Below are positions 1 through 5,914 of a DNA stretch of 10,311 bases, piece after piece. A program made the position numbers and the translations under genes. How positions within the stretch are numbered: position 1 is the first letter of the stretch; every line of letters begins with the position of its first letter. The stretch is from CAMBDR01 sp046597185 (GTDB lineage Bacteria > Pseudomonadota > Gammaproteobacteria > Burkholderiales > Burkholderiaceae_D), in contig JBKJLF010000626.1 in NCBI GenBank assembly GCA_046597185.1, forward strand, positions 1 to 10,311, given 5' to 3'. The notes below the pieces were generated by a model. It was not told where the DNA came from. It was given only the letters and a program-made list of their open reading frames with translations, and ran no database searches.

Positions 1-105
1 CTGCATGTTCGGAAGAGTACCGTTGCCGAACCGGATCTGATGCGGATCTATCGCGCCATGAATGTAACACCATCACCGGGAGGGACAAAGAAAATGGCTG
101 TTTAA
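1..105 (+). CDS. Possible C-terminal end of a transposase (partial)
   Basis: The frame is open from the first base and ends at a TAA at 103-105. It gives 34 residues rich in basic and polar residues, including AEPDLMRIYRAMNV and SPGGTKKM. I read this as the tail of an insertion-sequence transposase for two reasons. It has a protein-like composition, and it runs head-on into an acyltransferase gene that stops abruptly about 60 bases further on. I cannot name the IS family with confidence, and the N-terminal part and other end of the element lie outside the window. It could instead be the end of an unrelated gene. What is seen is the open frame and the neighbouring truncation; the transposase identity is inferred. 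Confidence 0.35.
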   Translation: MHVRKSTVAEPDLMRIYRAMNVTPSPGGTKKMAV

Positions 106-142
106 CGCATTTTGACGTTCATGTAGTGCCACTCCGATTTTA

Positions 143-164
143 AATCAAGTGCAACTACTTGATT
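143..164. repeat. Perfect 8-bp inverted repeat with 6-nt loop
   Basis: AATCAAGT at 143-150 and ACTTGATT at 157-164 are exact reverse complements separated by GCAACT. The repeat lies between the presumed transposase stop at 105 and the stop of the broken acyltransferase at 166. It could be part of the subterminal end of the inserted element. The stem is AT-rich and has no T-run, so it is not a good intrinsic terminator. Confidence 0.5.
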
Positions 165-165
165 A

Positions 166-516
166 TTAAGAGAAAAGTTTTTTGTGTGTTAAAGATGGGT
201 TAACATAGGCCATCAAAAACACCGTGTCGATTAATGTAGGATGATTTGCCAATATTAATAAGCCATTGCGTGCCAACTTATCCAAGCCGATGATTTCATA
301 ACGCAACACGCCAGAATATTTCATTAAACCGATAAACCCGCGAAAGAGGATGCGGATCACGTTGCGTGCGGCATTTATGCGCTCTGCGCTTTGCCAAAAC
401 ACCAAATACAACAAGGGAAACACCGCCACGCGCAGCACGAGGCCGCCGATACCAAACACGGCGAAACAAAAGCCGGTTGCCGCTACGCGCCAATAATGCC
501 ATAAGCGATCAAGCAT
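166..516 (-). pseudogene. Lysophospholipid acyltransferase (PlsC-like), truncated
   Basis: The product is 116 residues, against roughly 250 or more for the family. It has a membrane-associated hydrophobic stretch at residues 14-45 and the HX4D acyl-transfer motif in NHPTLID (His92, Asp97). Soon after, the sequence turns into an unrelated tail (NPSLTHKKLFS) and stops, so the FPEG-type and substrate-binding blocks are missing. I chose the ATG at 516 rather than one at 570 because TTGGAG lies 5 nt upstream and the start overlaps the previous stop as ATGCTTGA, a typical operon junction. Following a ketosynthase-like gene, this is probably the acyltransferase of an aryl-polyene-type pigment cluster. 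The break lies near 165-205, where an insertion from the left is the likely cause. It is almost certainly inactive. Confidence 0.75.
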
Positions 517-1273
517 GTTTGCTCCAACACCAGCGACGGGTGCCGTCGTGACGTTCCAGTTGGCTGGCATTGCTTAATTGAAAGCGTAATACTTGCAAGC
601 TGGCAGGCATGGCGTCGGGTTTGGGTGTAAGTTTGGTAGAGTCTGCCTGCCAGCTCAATTCCAGCGTGGTGCTGGCGGTGGTGTCCGGTGTGGCAGGTGC
701 GGCAGCTACCATTAACCAGGCAAAGGCGTGGGCTTGTTCAGCGCAATCCTGGAATTCAGAAAATACGGTGGGCAAAGGGCAATCGTAGACCACCAATAAA
801 ACTTGTATCGCACCATCGGCCAGCAAACCGCAAGCTTCAATCACCGCATGTTCTACCGTGACGCAACCCGCTGCCAGCGCAATATGGTTGGCATGATCTT
901 TACGTGCAATTGAAAACAGGCCGGCACTGGCGTTATGCACCGCCAGGCCAAAGGTGGTGGGAGAAACGGGTATTTCTTGTGCCAGATCGGCAAATAATTC
1001 AACCGCGCGTGCCACTTCGCCATGGCGTGAAGCAAATACCGTGGGCACATCGCGCAAACCATCAAGACATTGATAAGCGACTTCCAGTGCCATTTTGCCT
1101 AAAAAACCGGCACGGCGACGCAACATGGCGGGCATGGCGGCAACCTTGGGTTCTTGTTCTGAAGTTAATAAAAAGGGTTCTTGCGCCCAGCTTTGCCAAG
1201 CTTCAGGCGTAGCGACGCCTGAAGCCCAGGCCGCATGTTTTGCTATGGAGAAAGAGACCCGATTTGCCTGCAT
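509..1273 (-). CDS. Ketosynthase-like protein of aryl-polyene type (chain length factor)
   Basis: The 254-residue product matches the short N-terminal-half beta-ketoacyl-synthase family (ketoacyl-synt_2) found in aryl polyene clusters, where the ApeC-type protein partners a true ketosynthase as chain length factor. Family landmarks are visible in order: WASGVATPEAW near residues 16-26, a basic MLRRR at 50-54, FASRHGEVAR at 80-89, SPTTFGLAVHNASAG at 104-118 and VVYDCPLP at 161-168. No ketosynthase Cys-His-His set is recognisable, so a non-catalytic role is likely. It is the first gene after an extended -10 promoter, and its TGA overlaps the next start by 8 nt. No clear Shine-Dalgarno precedes the ATG at 1273. 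Family assignment is firm; the pigment-cluster role is inferred from the pair with the acyltransferase. Confidence 0.85.
   Translation of the reverse strand: MQANRVSFSIAKHAAWASGVATPEAWQSWAQEPFLLTSEQEPKVAAMPAMLRRRAGFLGKMALEVAYQCLDGLRDVPTVFASRHGEVARAVELFADLAQEIPVSPTTFGLAVHNASAGLFSIARKDHANHIALAAGCVTVEHAVIEACGLLADGAIQVLLVVYDCPLPTVFSEFQDCAEQAHAFAWLMVAAAPATPDTTASTTLELSWQADSTKLTPKPDAMPASLQVLRFQLSNASQLERHDGTRRWCWSKHA
522..525 (-). promoter_or_regulatory. Ribosome binding site deciding the acyltransferase start
   Basis: On the minus strand TTGGAGCAAAC directly precedes the ATG at 516, with GGAG 5 nt from the start codon. No comparable site precedes the alternative ATG at 570. This supports the shorter product and a coupled start inside the end of the ketosynthase-like gene. 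Confidence 0.65.
1200..1225. repeat. Perfect 11-bp inverted repeat inside the ketosynthase-like gene
   Basis: GCTTCAGGCGT at 1200-1210 and ACGCCTGAAGC at 1215-1225 are exact reverse complements around the loop AGCG. The GC-rich hairpin lies within codons 17-25 of the ketosynthase-like gene and encodes part of ASGVATPEA, a segment that fits the family normally. In mRNA it would form a strong stem close to the translation start. Confidence 0.7.
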
Positions 1274-1343
1274 GTGATATTTTTTTGATAAGTATATTTG
1301 TGTTGCAATATTTTTGTGACTGGAAATAAATATTTAGCCGAAG

Positions 1344-1352
1344 ATTATACCA
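1344..1352 (-). promoter_or_regulatory. Extended -10 promoter of the ketosynthase-like operon
   Basis: The minus strand reads TGGTATAAT, a perfect extended -10 (TGnTATAAT). The hexamer 17 bp upstream (GTGCAT, 1372-1367) is a poor -35, as is common for extended -10 promoters. Transcription would begin near 1337, giving an AT-rich leader of roughly 60 nt before the ATG at 1273. Its position between an unidentified gene and the pigment-type operon suggests that operon has its own promoter. Confidence 0.55.
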
Positions 1353-1533
1353 TGCCAGGTGAGTGGATGCACCATTTTCTGAAGGTGCGCGCGAGCTTAC
1401 CGTTGGCACGACATTTATTGTGTAGGCTGTTTAAAAAAATCATGCATTCCGGCCAAGCCAATACCCCCAGATCATCGCGCAGCTTATCGAATGACACGCA
1501 GGAAACCGTAGCACGAATGCCTTCATGCTGCAA
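1345..1533 (-). CDS. Doubtful small frame, hypothetical
   Basis: This 62-residue frame overlaps the end of the preceding 98-residue gene by 11 nt and has only a TTG as possible start. It contains a protein-like stretch, IRATVSCVSFDKLRDDLGVL, followed by AWPECMIFLNSL. The frame stays open for about 75 nt upstream of the TTG, overlapping the previous gene one base out of register. It may therefore be the displaced C-terminal part of that protein after a frameshift. It could also be a separate coupled gene or a chance open frame. The stop falls inside the -10 element of the next promoter. Confidence 0.3.
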   Translation of the reverse strand: MQHEGIRATVSCVSFDKLRDDLGVLAWPECMIFLNSLHNKCRANGKLARTFRKWCIHSPGMV

Positions 1534-1819
1534 CTGCCATATTGAGGATATTGCGCGGACTTTCGCGGTTGAAAATGTCTTCTACCAGCCATTCATCGTC
1601 CCGTTTCGACAAAACAACCCCAAGCTCGGCCGAACTGAAATAAATATACACTTCACGCCCTGCACTGGTGCGGTGGATGTGGAGCTTGCCTTCACGCAGT
1701 AATTCGTTGACAGGCGTATGCTGCAAAACGCTAAAGGCTCGCAGCAGTTTTTTGTGTTCAGTAGCATCGGCTGTGCGCATCTGGATTTCAGCCCTGCCTT
1801 CCAAGCCCATTTTCATCAT
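1523..1819 (-). CDS. Hypothetical protein, 98 residues
   Basis: I do not recognise this protein. It starts at the ATG at 1819, with ATGs also at codons 2 and 4. An AAGG about 10 nt upstream is a weak ribosome site. The product is charged and soluble, with no signal peptide or membrane segment. A helical-looking first half (ATEHKKLLRAFSVLQ) is followed by alternating polar and hydrophobic strands (KLHIHRTSAGREVYIYF, ELGVVLS, EWLVEDIF). This suggests a small alpha/beta fold. It begins 51 nt after the alkaline phosphatase stop on the same strand, so co-transcription is plausible. Its last 25 codons overlap another open frame at 1345-1533, raising the possibility of a frameshift near 1535-1600. 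A plus-strand frame across the same DNA looks less protein-like. Confidence 0.5.
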   Translation of the reverse strand: MMKMGLEGRAEIQMRTADATEHKKLLRAFSVLQHTPVNELLREGKLHIHRTSAGREVYIYFSSAELGVVLSKRDDEWLVEDIFNRESPRNILNMAVAA

Positions 1820-1870
1820 GATGAAATGGCCTTATTGCCAGCCGCAATCCACGACTCTCCCATGTAAAAA

Positions 1871-3595
1871 TCAGCGCACCGCTTCCGTCAATACCCGCCC
1901 TTCAGACCCCGACGGTGGGCGCAATTGCAGCAAATGTGCCAGCGTCGGCGCAATATCCACCACTTCCACATAATTGCCATAGTTGCCCGGTTTCAGCCAT
2001 TTTTTACCCAATACCAGAAGCGGTACATTGGTGTCATAGGTGTAGGGTGAACCATGCGAGGTACCGCTGGTTTGGCTGCTAAAATACCAATAGGGCTTGG
2101 TTACCACCAATAAGTCGCCCGACACCTGGCGATGCCATGCGCGTTGCATCAGTTTGCCGATTTTGGTAGGGGGCAGGCTGCCGTTTTCAAATTGGGAGCG
2201 GGTAAATACATCACTTACCCCATCGTAGCCCATTAAAAAGCGCGCAGCCGTATTTTCCACATCTTCGCGGTTCAGGTTTTTTTGCTCAATACGGGCCTGA
2301 TCCAACCAAAAATTGGGTGCCGAACTGGCTGCCAGTAAATTTTCGACATTAAATTTTTGCGCCAAATGCTGGTTTAATGCGGCCACCATGGTTTTGCCAT
2401 TGAGGCGTTGCGCGTCAAATTTGTTGGCACTGGCAAATTCCGGCGTATTGGGAAAACCATGGTCGGCGGTGAGTAAAATCAGCGTGTTGTCAAGGCCAAT
2501 GCGCTTATCCAGGTAAGCAAAGAAATTACCCAGCATGCGGTCTAATTGTTGCAAATGGTCGTGCGATTCCCGGCTTTCCGGGCCAAATTCGTGGTTCACA
2601 TAATCATGGCTGGATAAACTCACGCCCAATAAATCGGGCACGCCTGCCGGGTTCTTGCCCAGATTTTCGGCTTCCATCGCGGCGCGCGCAAATTCCAGCG
2701 AGAGTTGATCGACATACGGCCCGGTTTTGAGCGAGGCGTAATATTTGCCGTCCGGTTTGTCGCCATTGCCGCGATAAATACGCTCAAACGCTTGATATTT
2801 GCAAGCAGGGTTGCTGACCAATGCCGCGCCCGGCGTATCGTGTGCATACGCGCTTTCCGGCTGGGCCAGGCACCAAGGTATACCGAAAAAGCGGTCTTGC
2901 GGCTTGGCGGCAGAAAAATTTTGCACCCATTGCGGATGGCTTTTCATATAATAGGTGCTGCTGGCAAAATTGCCGCTTTTGTCCTGATACATATAGGCGG
3001 TGCCAGTTTTACCTGCTAATAAAATCGCGCCGCGATCTTTACCCGAAACGGTTACCACCTTGGCTTGGCCGCCCGTGGCGTAGCGCAATTCATCACCCAA
3101 AGTGGAAACGCGCAAATTGGCGGGGGAAGTGCCGCTGCTCTCAGCGGTTTCTTCGCCACCCAAATAGCGATGATTGGCGTCCTGGGTGCAATACATCGAT
3201 TTTTTGCTCTTGGCGTCGATCCATTCATTACTGATCACGCCATGTTGATATGGATAAGCCCCGGTTAAAATGGCCGCATGCCCCACCGCCGTAAAGGTAA
3301 TGCCATGGGCTTGATGCGCATCGCTGAAACTGCTGCCTTGTTGTAAAAAACGCTTGAAGCCGCCGCTAAATTGATCGCGATAACGCAACACTTGTTCGTT
3401 GGGCAAGCCATCCACCACCAATACCACCACCAATTTGGGGCGTGTTGGGCCAGCTTCTGGCGCTGTGGCGGCCCAGGCGGAGCGTGTGCTGGCGAGTGTG
3501 CTGGTAAGTGTGCTGGTAAGTGTGCTGGTAAGTAAGCATGAGGCCAGCGCCCAGCGGTAACAGGGGTGCAAGCGTGAGTCGGCGTGTGTTTTCAT
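1871..3595 (-). CDS. PafA-like alkaline phosphatase (phosphodiesterase/nucleotide pyrophosphatase superfamily), exported
   Basis: The 574-residue product hydrolyses phosphate monoesters in the periplasm, judged by close motif agreement with PafA-type enzymes. Putative metal ligands are Asp62 (VVDGL), Asp331 and His335 (SSHDYVNHEFG), Asp378 and His379 (LTADHGF), and His514 (GTSHGSPYTYD). Thr102 in FTAVGHA is the expected nucleophile and Asn123 in ISNEW the phosphate contact. Lys186 and Arg188 in GKDRGAIL match the Lys/Arg pair that marks PafA-type monoesterases rather than diesterases. The N-terminus is a signal peptide: a basic start, then a hydrophobic region made largely of LTST repeats, with probable cleavage near AWA-AT at residue 43. 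No clear Shine-Dalgarno precedes the ATG at 3595, and I saw no Pho box upstream. It diverges from mpl. The superfamily is firm; the natural substrate is unknown. Confidence 0.92.
   Translation of the reverse strand: MKTHADSRLHPCYRWALASCLLTSTLTSTLTSTLASTRSAWAATAPEAGPTRPKLVVVLVVDGLPNEQVLRYRDQFSGGFKRFLQQGSSFSDAHQAHGITFTAVGHAAILTGAYPYQHGVISNEWIDAKSKKSMYCTQDANHRYLGGEETAESSGTSPANLRVSTLGDELRYATGGQAKVVTVSGKDRGAILLAGKTGTAYMYQDKSGNFASSTYYMKSHPQWVQNFSAAKPQDRFFGIPWCLAQPESAYAHDTPGAALVSNPACKYQAFERIYRGNGDKPDGKYYASLKTGPYVDQLSLEFARAAMEAENLGKNPAGVPDLLGVSLSSHDYVNHEFGPESRESHDHLQQLDRMLGNFFAYLDKRIGLDNTLILLTADHGFPNTPEFASANKFDAQRLNGKTMVAALNQHLAQKFNVENLLAASSAPNFWLDQARIEQKNLNREDVENTAARFLMGYDGVSDVFTRSQFENGSLPPTKIGKLMQRAWHRQVSGDLLVVTKPYWYFSSQTSGTSHGSPYTYDTNVPLLVLGKKWLKPGNYGNYVEVVDIAPTLAHLLQLRPPSGSEGRVLTEAVR
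3484..3531 (-). repeat. Four 12-bp tandem units in the phosphatase signal peptide
   Basis: Four adjacent 12-bp units lie here. On the plus strand, three read GTGTGCTGGTAA exactly and the first is the variant GTGTGCTGGCGA. On the coding strand each unit adds LTST (the variant gives LAST), so the array makes up most of the signal-peptide hydrophobic region. The unit length is a multiple of three, so changes in copy number would lengthen or shorten that region without breaking the frame. Confidence 0.9.
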
Positions 3596-3686
3596 GGTGC
3601 GTAGTTTGAAGATGTTGCGTTAGTTAAAGTATCGGATCAGTGTGGCAGTTTGCGTGCGTTAGCATAGCAGAAACCAGCCATTAACC

Positions 3687-3696
3687 CACAATTGTG
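3687..3696. promoter_or_regulatory. Palindrome CACAATTGTG, possible operator
   Basis: This perfect 10-bp palindrome sits in the divergent promoter region, just upstream of the extended -10-like sequence facing the phosphatase. A dimeric repressor or activator could bind it, but no family can be named from so short a site and it may be chance. Confidence 0.25.
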
Positions 3697-3776
3697 ATAG
3701 CTTGCGCTTGCTGTGGCATGGAATGTGACACCGCGCACGCAACTTCGAGCGGGTTTTACGACTAAATCACGCATTG

Positions 3777-3807
3777 TTGCAACACAATCGCGCCGCTCCT
3801 GTAAAAT
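3777..3807 (+). promoter_or_regulatory. Candidate promoter of the mpl-aroE operon
   Basis: TTGCAA at 3777-3782 and TAAAAT at 3802-3807 are separated by 19 bp, slightly long for a sigma-70 promoter. Transcription would start near 3814, leaving about 26 nt before the mpl ATG. The -35 overlaps the palindrome TGTTGCAACA at 3775-3784, so a bound regulator there could block transcription. Confidence 0.35.
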
Positions 3808-3839
3808 CTCACCTTTCCTTGTTTTAGCGCGTATTTTGT

Positions 3840-5264
3840 ATGCATATTCACATTCTTGGTATTTGTGGCACTTTTATGGGCGGTTTGGCGGTACTGGCGC
3901 AACAGGCTGGACATCGCGTTACTGGTTGCGATGCCAATGTCTATCCACCCATGAGCACCCAACTTCAAGCGCAAGGCATTCAATTGATTGCGGGTTACGG
4001 TGCCGAACAAATCGATTTGCAGCCCGATTTATTTGTGATTGGCAACGTGGTGTCGCGCGGCAACCCTTTGATGGAAGCGATTTTGAATCGCAAACTGCCC
4101 TATGTTTCTGGCCCGCAATGGATAGGCGAGCATGTTTTGGCCGATAAATGGGTGTTGGCGGTGGCGGGCACGCATGGCAAAACCACCACTACCTCGATGT
4201 TGGCGTGGATTCTCGATCAATGCGGCTACGCGCCTGGCTTTTTAATTGGCGGCGTGCCGCTTAATTTTGGCATTTCGGCGCGCATGGCCGCACCCGGCCA
4301 AAGTTCGGACTTTTTTGTCATCGAAGCCGATGAATACGATACCGCGTTTTTTGACAAGCGCAGCAAGTTTGTCCACTACCACCCCAGCACGGCGATATTG
4401 AATAATCTGGAATACGATCATGCCGATATTTTTCCTGATCTGCATGCCATCGAAACCCAGTTCCACCATTTGGTGCGCACCGTGCCGGGCATCGGGCGCT
4501 TGATTGTGAATGGCGATCAAGCTTCCTTGCAGCGGGTGTTGCAACAAGGTTGCTGGAGTGAGGTCGAGTGCTTTACCAGTGCCGACGCCGCCGTCCCGGC
4601 TACCAATCAAACCATGGATCAAGCAGAACAGCAAGCAAAACATCCAGCAGAGTGGGCCAGTCTTGAACACGCCGATGGCAGCTTCGACGTGCTGTTCCAA
4701 GGCAAGCTGCAAGGCAAAATCGATTGGCCCTTAAGCGGTGCCCATAACCGAGCCAATGCCCTGGCCGCGATTGCCGCCGCGCGCCATGTGGGTGTGCTGC
4801 CCGTGCATGCGATTGCCGCCTTGCACAGCTTTCAAAGCGTCAAACGCCGCATGGAAGTATTGGGCACCGTGCGCGGCGTGACCGTGATTGATGATTTTGC
4901 CCATCACCCCACCGCCATTACCACCACGCTGACAGGTTTGCGCCAACGGCAACCCACGGCGCGTATTTTGGTAGTGCTGGAGCCACGCTCCAACACCATG
5001 AAGCTGGGGGCGATGAAAGCGGCCCTGCCGGATAGCTTGGCCAGTGCCGACCTGGTGTTTGGTTATGGCAATAAACTGGGTTGGAGCTTGCCCGAAGCCT
5101 TGGCCTCAATGGGGGAAAAAGCCCGCTGTTTTGACGATATTGATGCCCTCGCGCAAGCGGTGGTGGCCGGCGCACAGGCGGGTGATGTGGTGCTGGTGAT
5201 GAGTAACGGCGGCTTTGCCGGCGTGCATGGCAAAATCTTACAAGGATTGGCGCAATCAGAATGA
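3840..5264 (+). CDS. mpl: UDP-N-acetylmuramate:L-alanyl-gamma-D-glutamyl-meso-diaminopimelate ligase
   Basis: Mpl is a cytoplasmic Mur-ligase-family enzyme. It joins tripeptide recovered from peptidoglycan turnover directly to UDP-MurNAc, using ATP. The 474-residue length is normal. Visible landmarks are an N-terminal nucleotide-type fold (HILGICGTFMGGLA, residues 4-17), the ATP P-loop GTHGKTTTTSM (110-120), the acidic EADEYDTAFFDKRSKF (162-177), GAHNRANALAAIAAARHVG (300-318) and DDFAHHPT (351-358). EPRSNTMKLG (381-390) is the block that separates Mpl from MurC. The ATG at 3840 keeps the complete N-terminal strand, but no Shine-Dalgarno is visible, so initiation may rely on a short unstructured leader. 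It is first in a six-gene plus-strand operon, and its TGA overlaps the next start by four bases (ATGA). Confidence 0.97.
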   Translation: MHIHILGICGTFMGGLAVLAQQAGHRVTGCDANVYPPMSTQLQAQGIQLIAGYGAEQIDLQPDLFVIGNVVSRGNPLMEAILNRKLPYVSGPQWIGEHVLADKWVLAVAGTHGKTTTTSMLAWILDQCGYAPGFLIGGVPLNFGISARMAAPGQSSDFFVIEADEYDTAFFDKRSKFVHYHPSTAILNNLEYDHADIFPDLHAIETQFHHLVRTVPGIGRLIVNGDQASLQRVLQQGCWSEVECFTSADAAVPATNQTMDQAEQQAKHPAEWASLEHADGSFDVLFQGKLQGKIDWPLSGAHNRANALAAIAAARHVGVLPVHAIAALHSFQSVKRRMEVLGTVRGVTVIDDFAHHPTAITTTLTGLRQRQPTARILVVLEPRSNTMKLGAMKAALPDSLASADLVFGYGNKLGWSLPEALASMGEKARCFDDIDALAQAVVAGAQAGDVVLVMSNGGFAGVHGKILQGLAQSE

Positions 5265-5296
5265 GCACGAGCATGAGTACAAGCGTGAGCACGATT
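5261..5296 (+). repeat. Three 12-bp units spanning the esterase start codon
   Basis: The units ATGAGCACGAGC, ATGAGTACAAGC and GTGAGCACGATT encode MSTS, MSTS and VSTI. Each begins with a potential start codon, so the duplication multiplies the initiation site. The E. coli relative begins simply MST before LLYLHGF. The units have diverged by two to four bases, so they are not a fresh expansion. Confidence 0.8.
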
Positions 5297-5914
5297 TTAT
5301 ACCTGCACGGATTTTGTTCCTCGCCCGCCTCATTCAAGGCGCGCCTGTTGGGCGAGCGCATGCAAGCCTTGGGGCGCGCGCATGAATACCTGTGCCCGCA
5401 TCTGCCTGCCTCACCCGCGCAAGCGATTGCGTTGGCGCAAAGTTTGGTGCTTGGCGCGCTTGGCTCAGGTGGCCCAGGTGGCCCCGGTGAGCGGGCCGCG
5501 CGCGAATTGACCATCATCGGTTCTTCCCTGGGCGGCTATTACGCCACCTGGTTGGCCGAGCAACTGGGCTGCCGCGCGGTATTACTCAACCCCGCCGTGA
5601 AACCGCCGCGTGAGTTGGAGCAATACGTGGGCGTCACGACCGAATATCATTCCAACGCACCATTTGAATTCAAACATGAATACATTGCCGAACTGCGTGC
5701 ATTGGAAGTAGCGGCCATCACCCGCCCCGAACGCTATTTTTTGCTGGCAGCCACGGGCGATGAAGTGCTGGACTGGCGCGAAATGGTGGCCCATTACGCG
5801 GGAGCCAAACAGCACATCATTCAAGGCAGCGACCATGGCATTGCCGAATTTGCCCAATATCAGGATGAAGGGTTGGCCTTTTGTGGACTGGCCTTTTGCG
5901 GAGTTGATTCGTGA
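5261..5914 (+). CDS. yqiA: YqiA-family alpha/beta-hydrolase esterase
   Basis: The 217-residue cytoplasmic esterase closely follows the E. coli YqiA pattern. It has ILYLHGFCSSP (residues 12-22), the nucleophile elbow GSSLGGYYATWLAEQ with Ser89, LLNPAVKP (108-115), the acid-containing TGDEVLDW (165-172) and GSDHGIAEF with His192. YqiA-type proteins cleave short acyl esters; the physiological substrate is not known. The start overlaps the mpl stop as ATGA. Three in-frame starts (5261, 5273 and GTG at 5285) come from a 12-bp repeat, and only the last stretch (VSTILYLHGF) aligns with the usual N-terminus. The C-terminus carries a duplicated LAFCG, and a GSGGPGGPGE linker (residues 68-77) comes from a small 9-bp duplication. 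The gene is thus lengthened at both ends and once internally. An AAGGA lies 14 nt before the first ATG, rather far. Confidence 0.9.
   Translation: MSTSMSTSVSTILYLHGFCSSPASFKARLLGERMQALGRAHEYLCPHLPASPAQAIALAQSLVLGALGSGGPGGPGERAARELTIIGSSLGGYYATWLAEQLGCRAVLLNPAVKPPRELEQYVGVTTEYHSNAPFEFKHEYIAELRALEVAAITRPERYFLLAATGDEVLDWREMVAHYAGAKQHIIQGSDHGIAEFAQYQDEGLAFCGLAFCGVDS
5874..5903 (+). repeat. 15-bp tandem duplication at the esterase C-terminus
   Basis: TGGCCTTTTGTGGAC (5874-5888) is followed directly by TGGCCTTTTGCGGAG (5889-5903), 13 of 15 bases identical. It duplicates LAFCG in the protein. The one-base change at the end of the second copy creates the GGAG that serves the next gene. Confidence 0.8.
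5900..5903 (+). promoter_or_regulatory. Ribosome binding site of ubiC
   Basis: GGAG lies 7 nt before the GTG at 5911, good spacing for a Shine-Dalgarno. It supports the unusual GTG start, which overlaps the esterase stop as GTGA. The first duplicate upstream has GGAC instead, so the site is specific to the second copy. Confidence 0.7.

Larger units (their letters stand above)
3596..3839. other. Divergent intergenic region between phosphatase and mpl
   Basis: These 244 bases must hold the start signals for both blocks. Two perfect 10-bp palindromes are visible: CACAATTGTG at 3687-3696 and TGTTGCAACA at 3775-3784. For mpl a plausible -35/-10 pair lies at 3777-3807. For the phosphatase, the minus strand has TGCTATGCT, an extended -10-like sequence about 70 bases before its ATG, with no convincing -35. 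No RNA gene, riboswitch or terminator could be recognised. Confidence 0.5.

Noticed and set aside
143..164. Intrinsic terminator
   Set aside because: The stem is AT-rich and no T-run follows on either strand.
517..570. Longer acyltransferase start at 570
   Set aside because: It would overlap the ketosynthase-like gene by about 60 nt and has no ribosome site. The ATG at 516 has TTGGAG at 5 nt and the usual short overlap.
1298..1702. 134-residue plus-strand frame
   Set aside because: Cys-rich, irregular composition with no recognisable motif. It lies opposite the more protein-like minus-strand frames and has no ribosome site.
3484..3531. CRISPR-like array
   Set aside because: The units are contiguous 12-mers with no spacers and are translated as part of a signal peptide.
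3687..3700. lac-operator-like or CRP-type site
   Set aside because: Only the central AATTGTG resembles a lac operator half, and there is no second TCACA half-site at CRP spacing.
4918..5517. 199-residue minus-strand frame with a hydrophobic VLTLVLMLVLILIA stretch
   Set aside because: The apparent membrane segment is the reverse reading of the esterase start repeat, and the DNA codes for Mpl and YqiA on the other strand.
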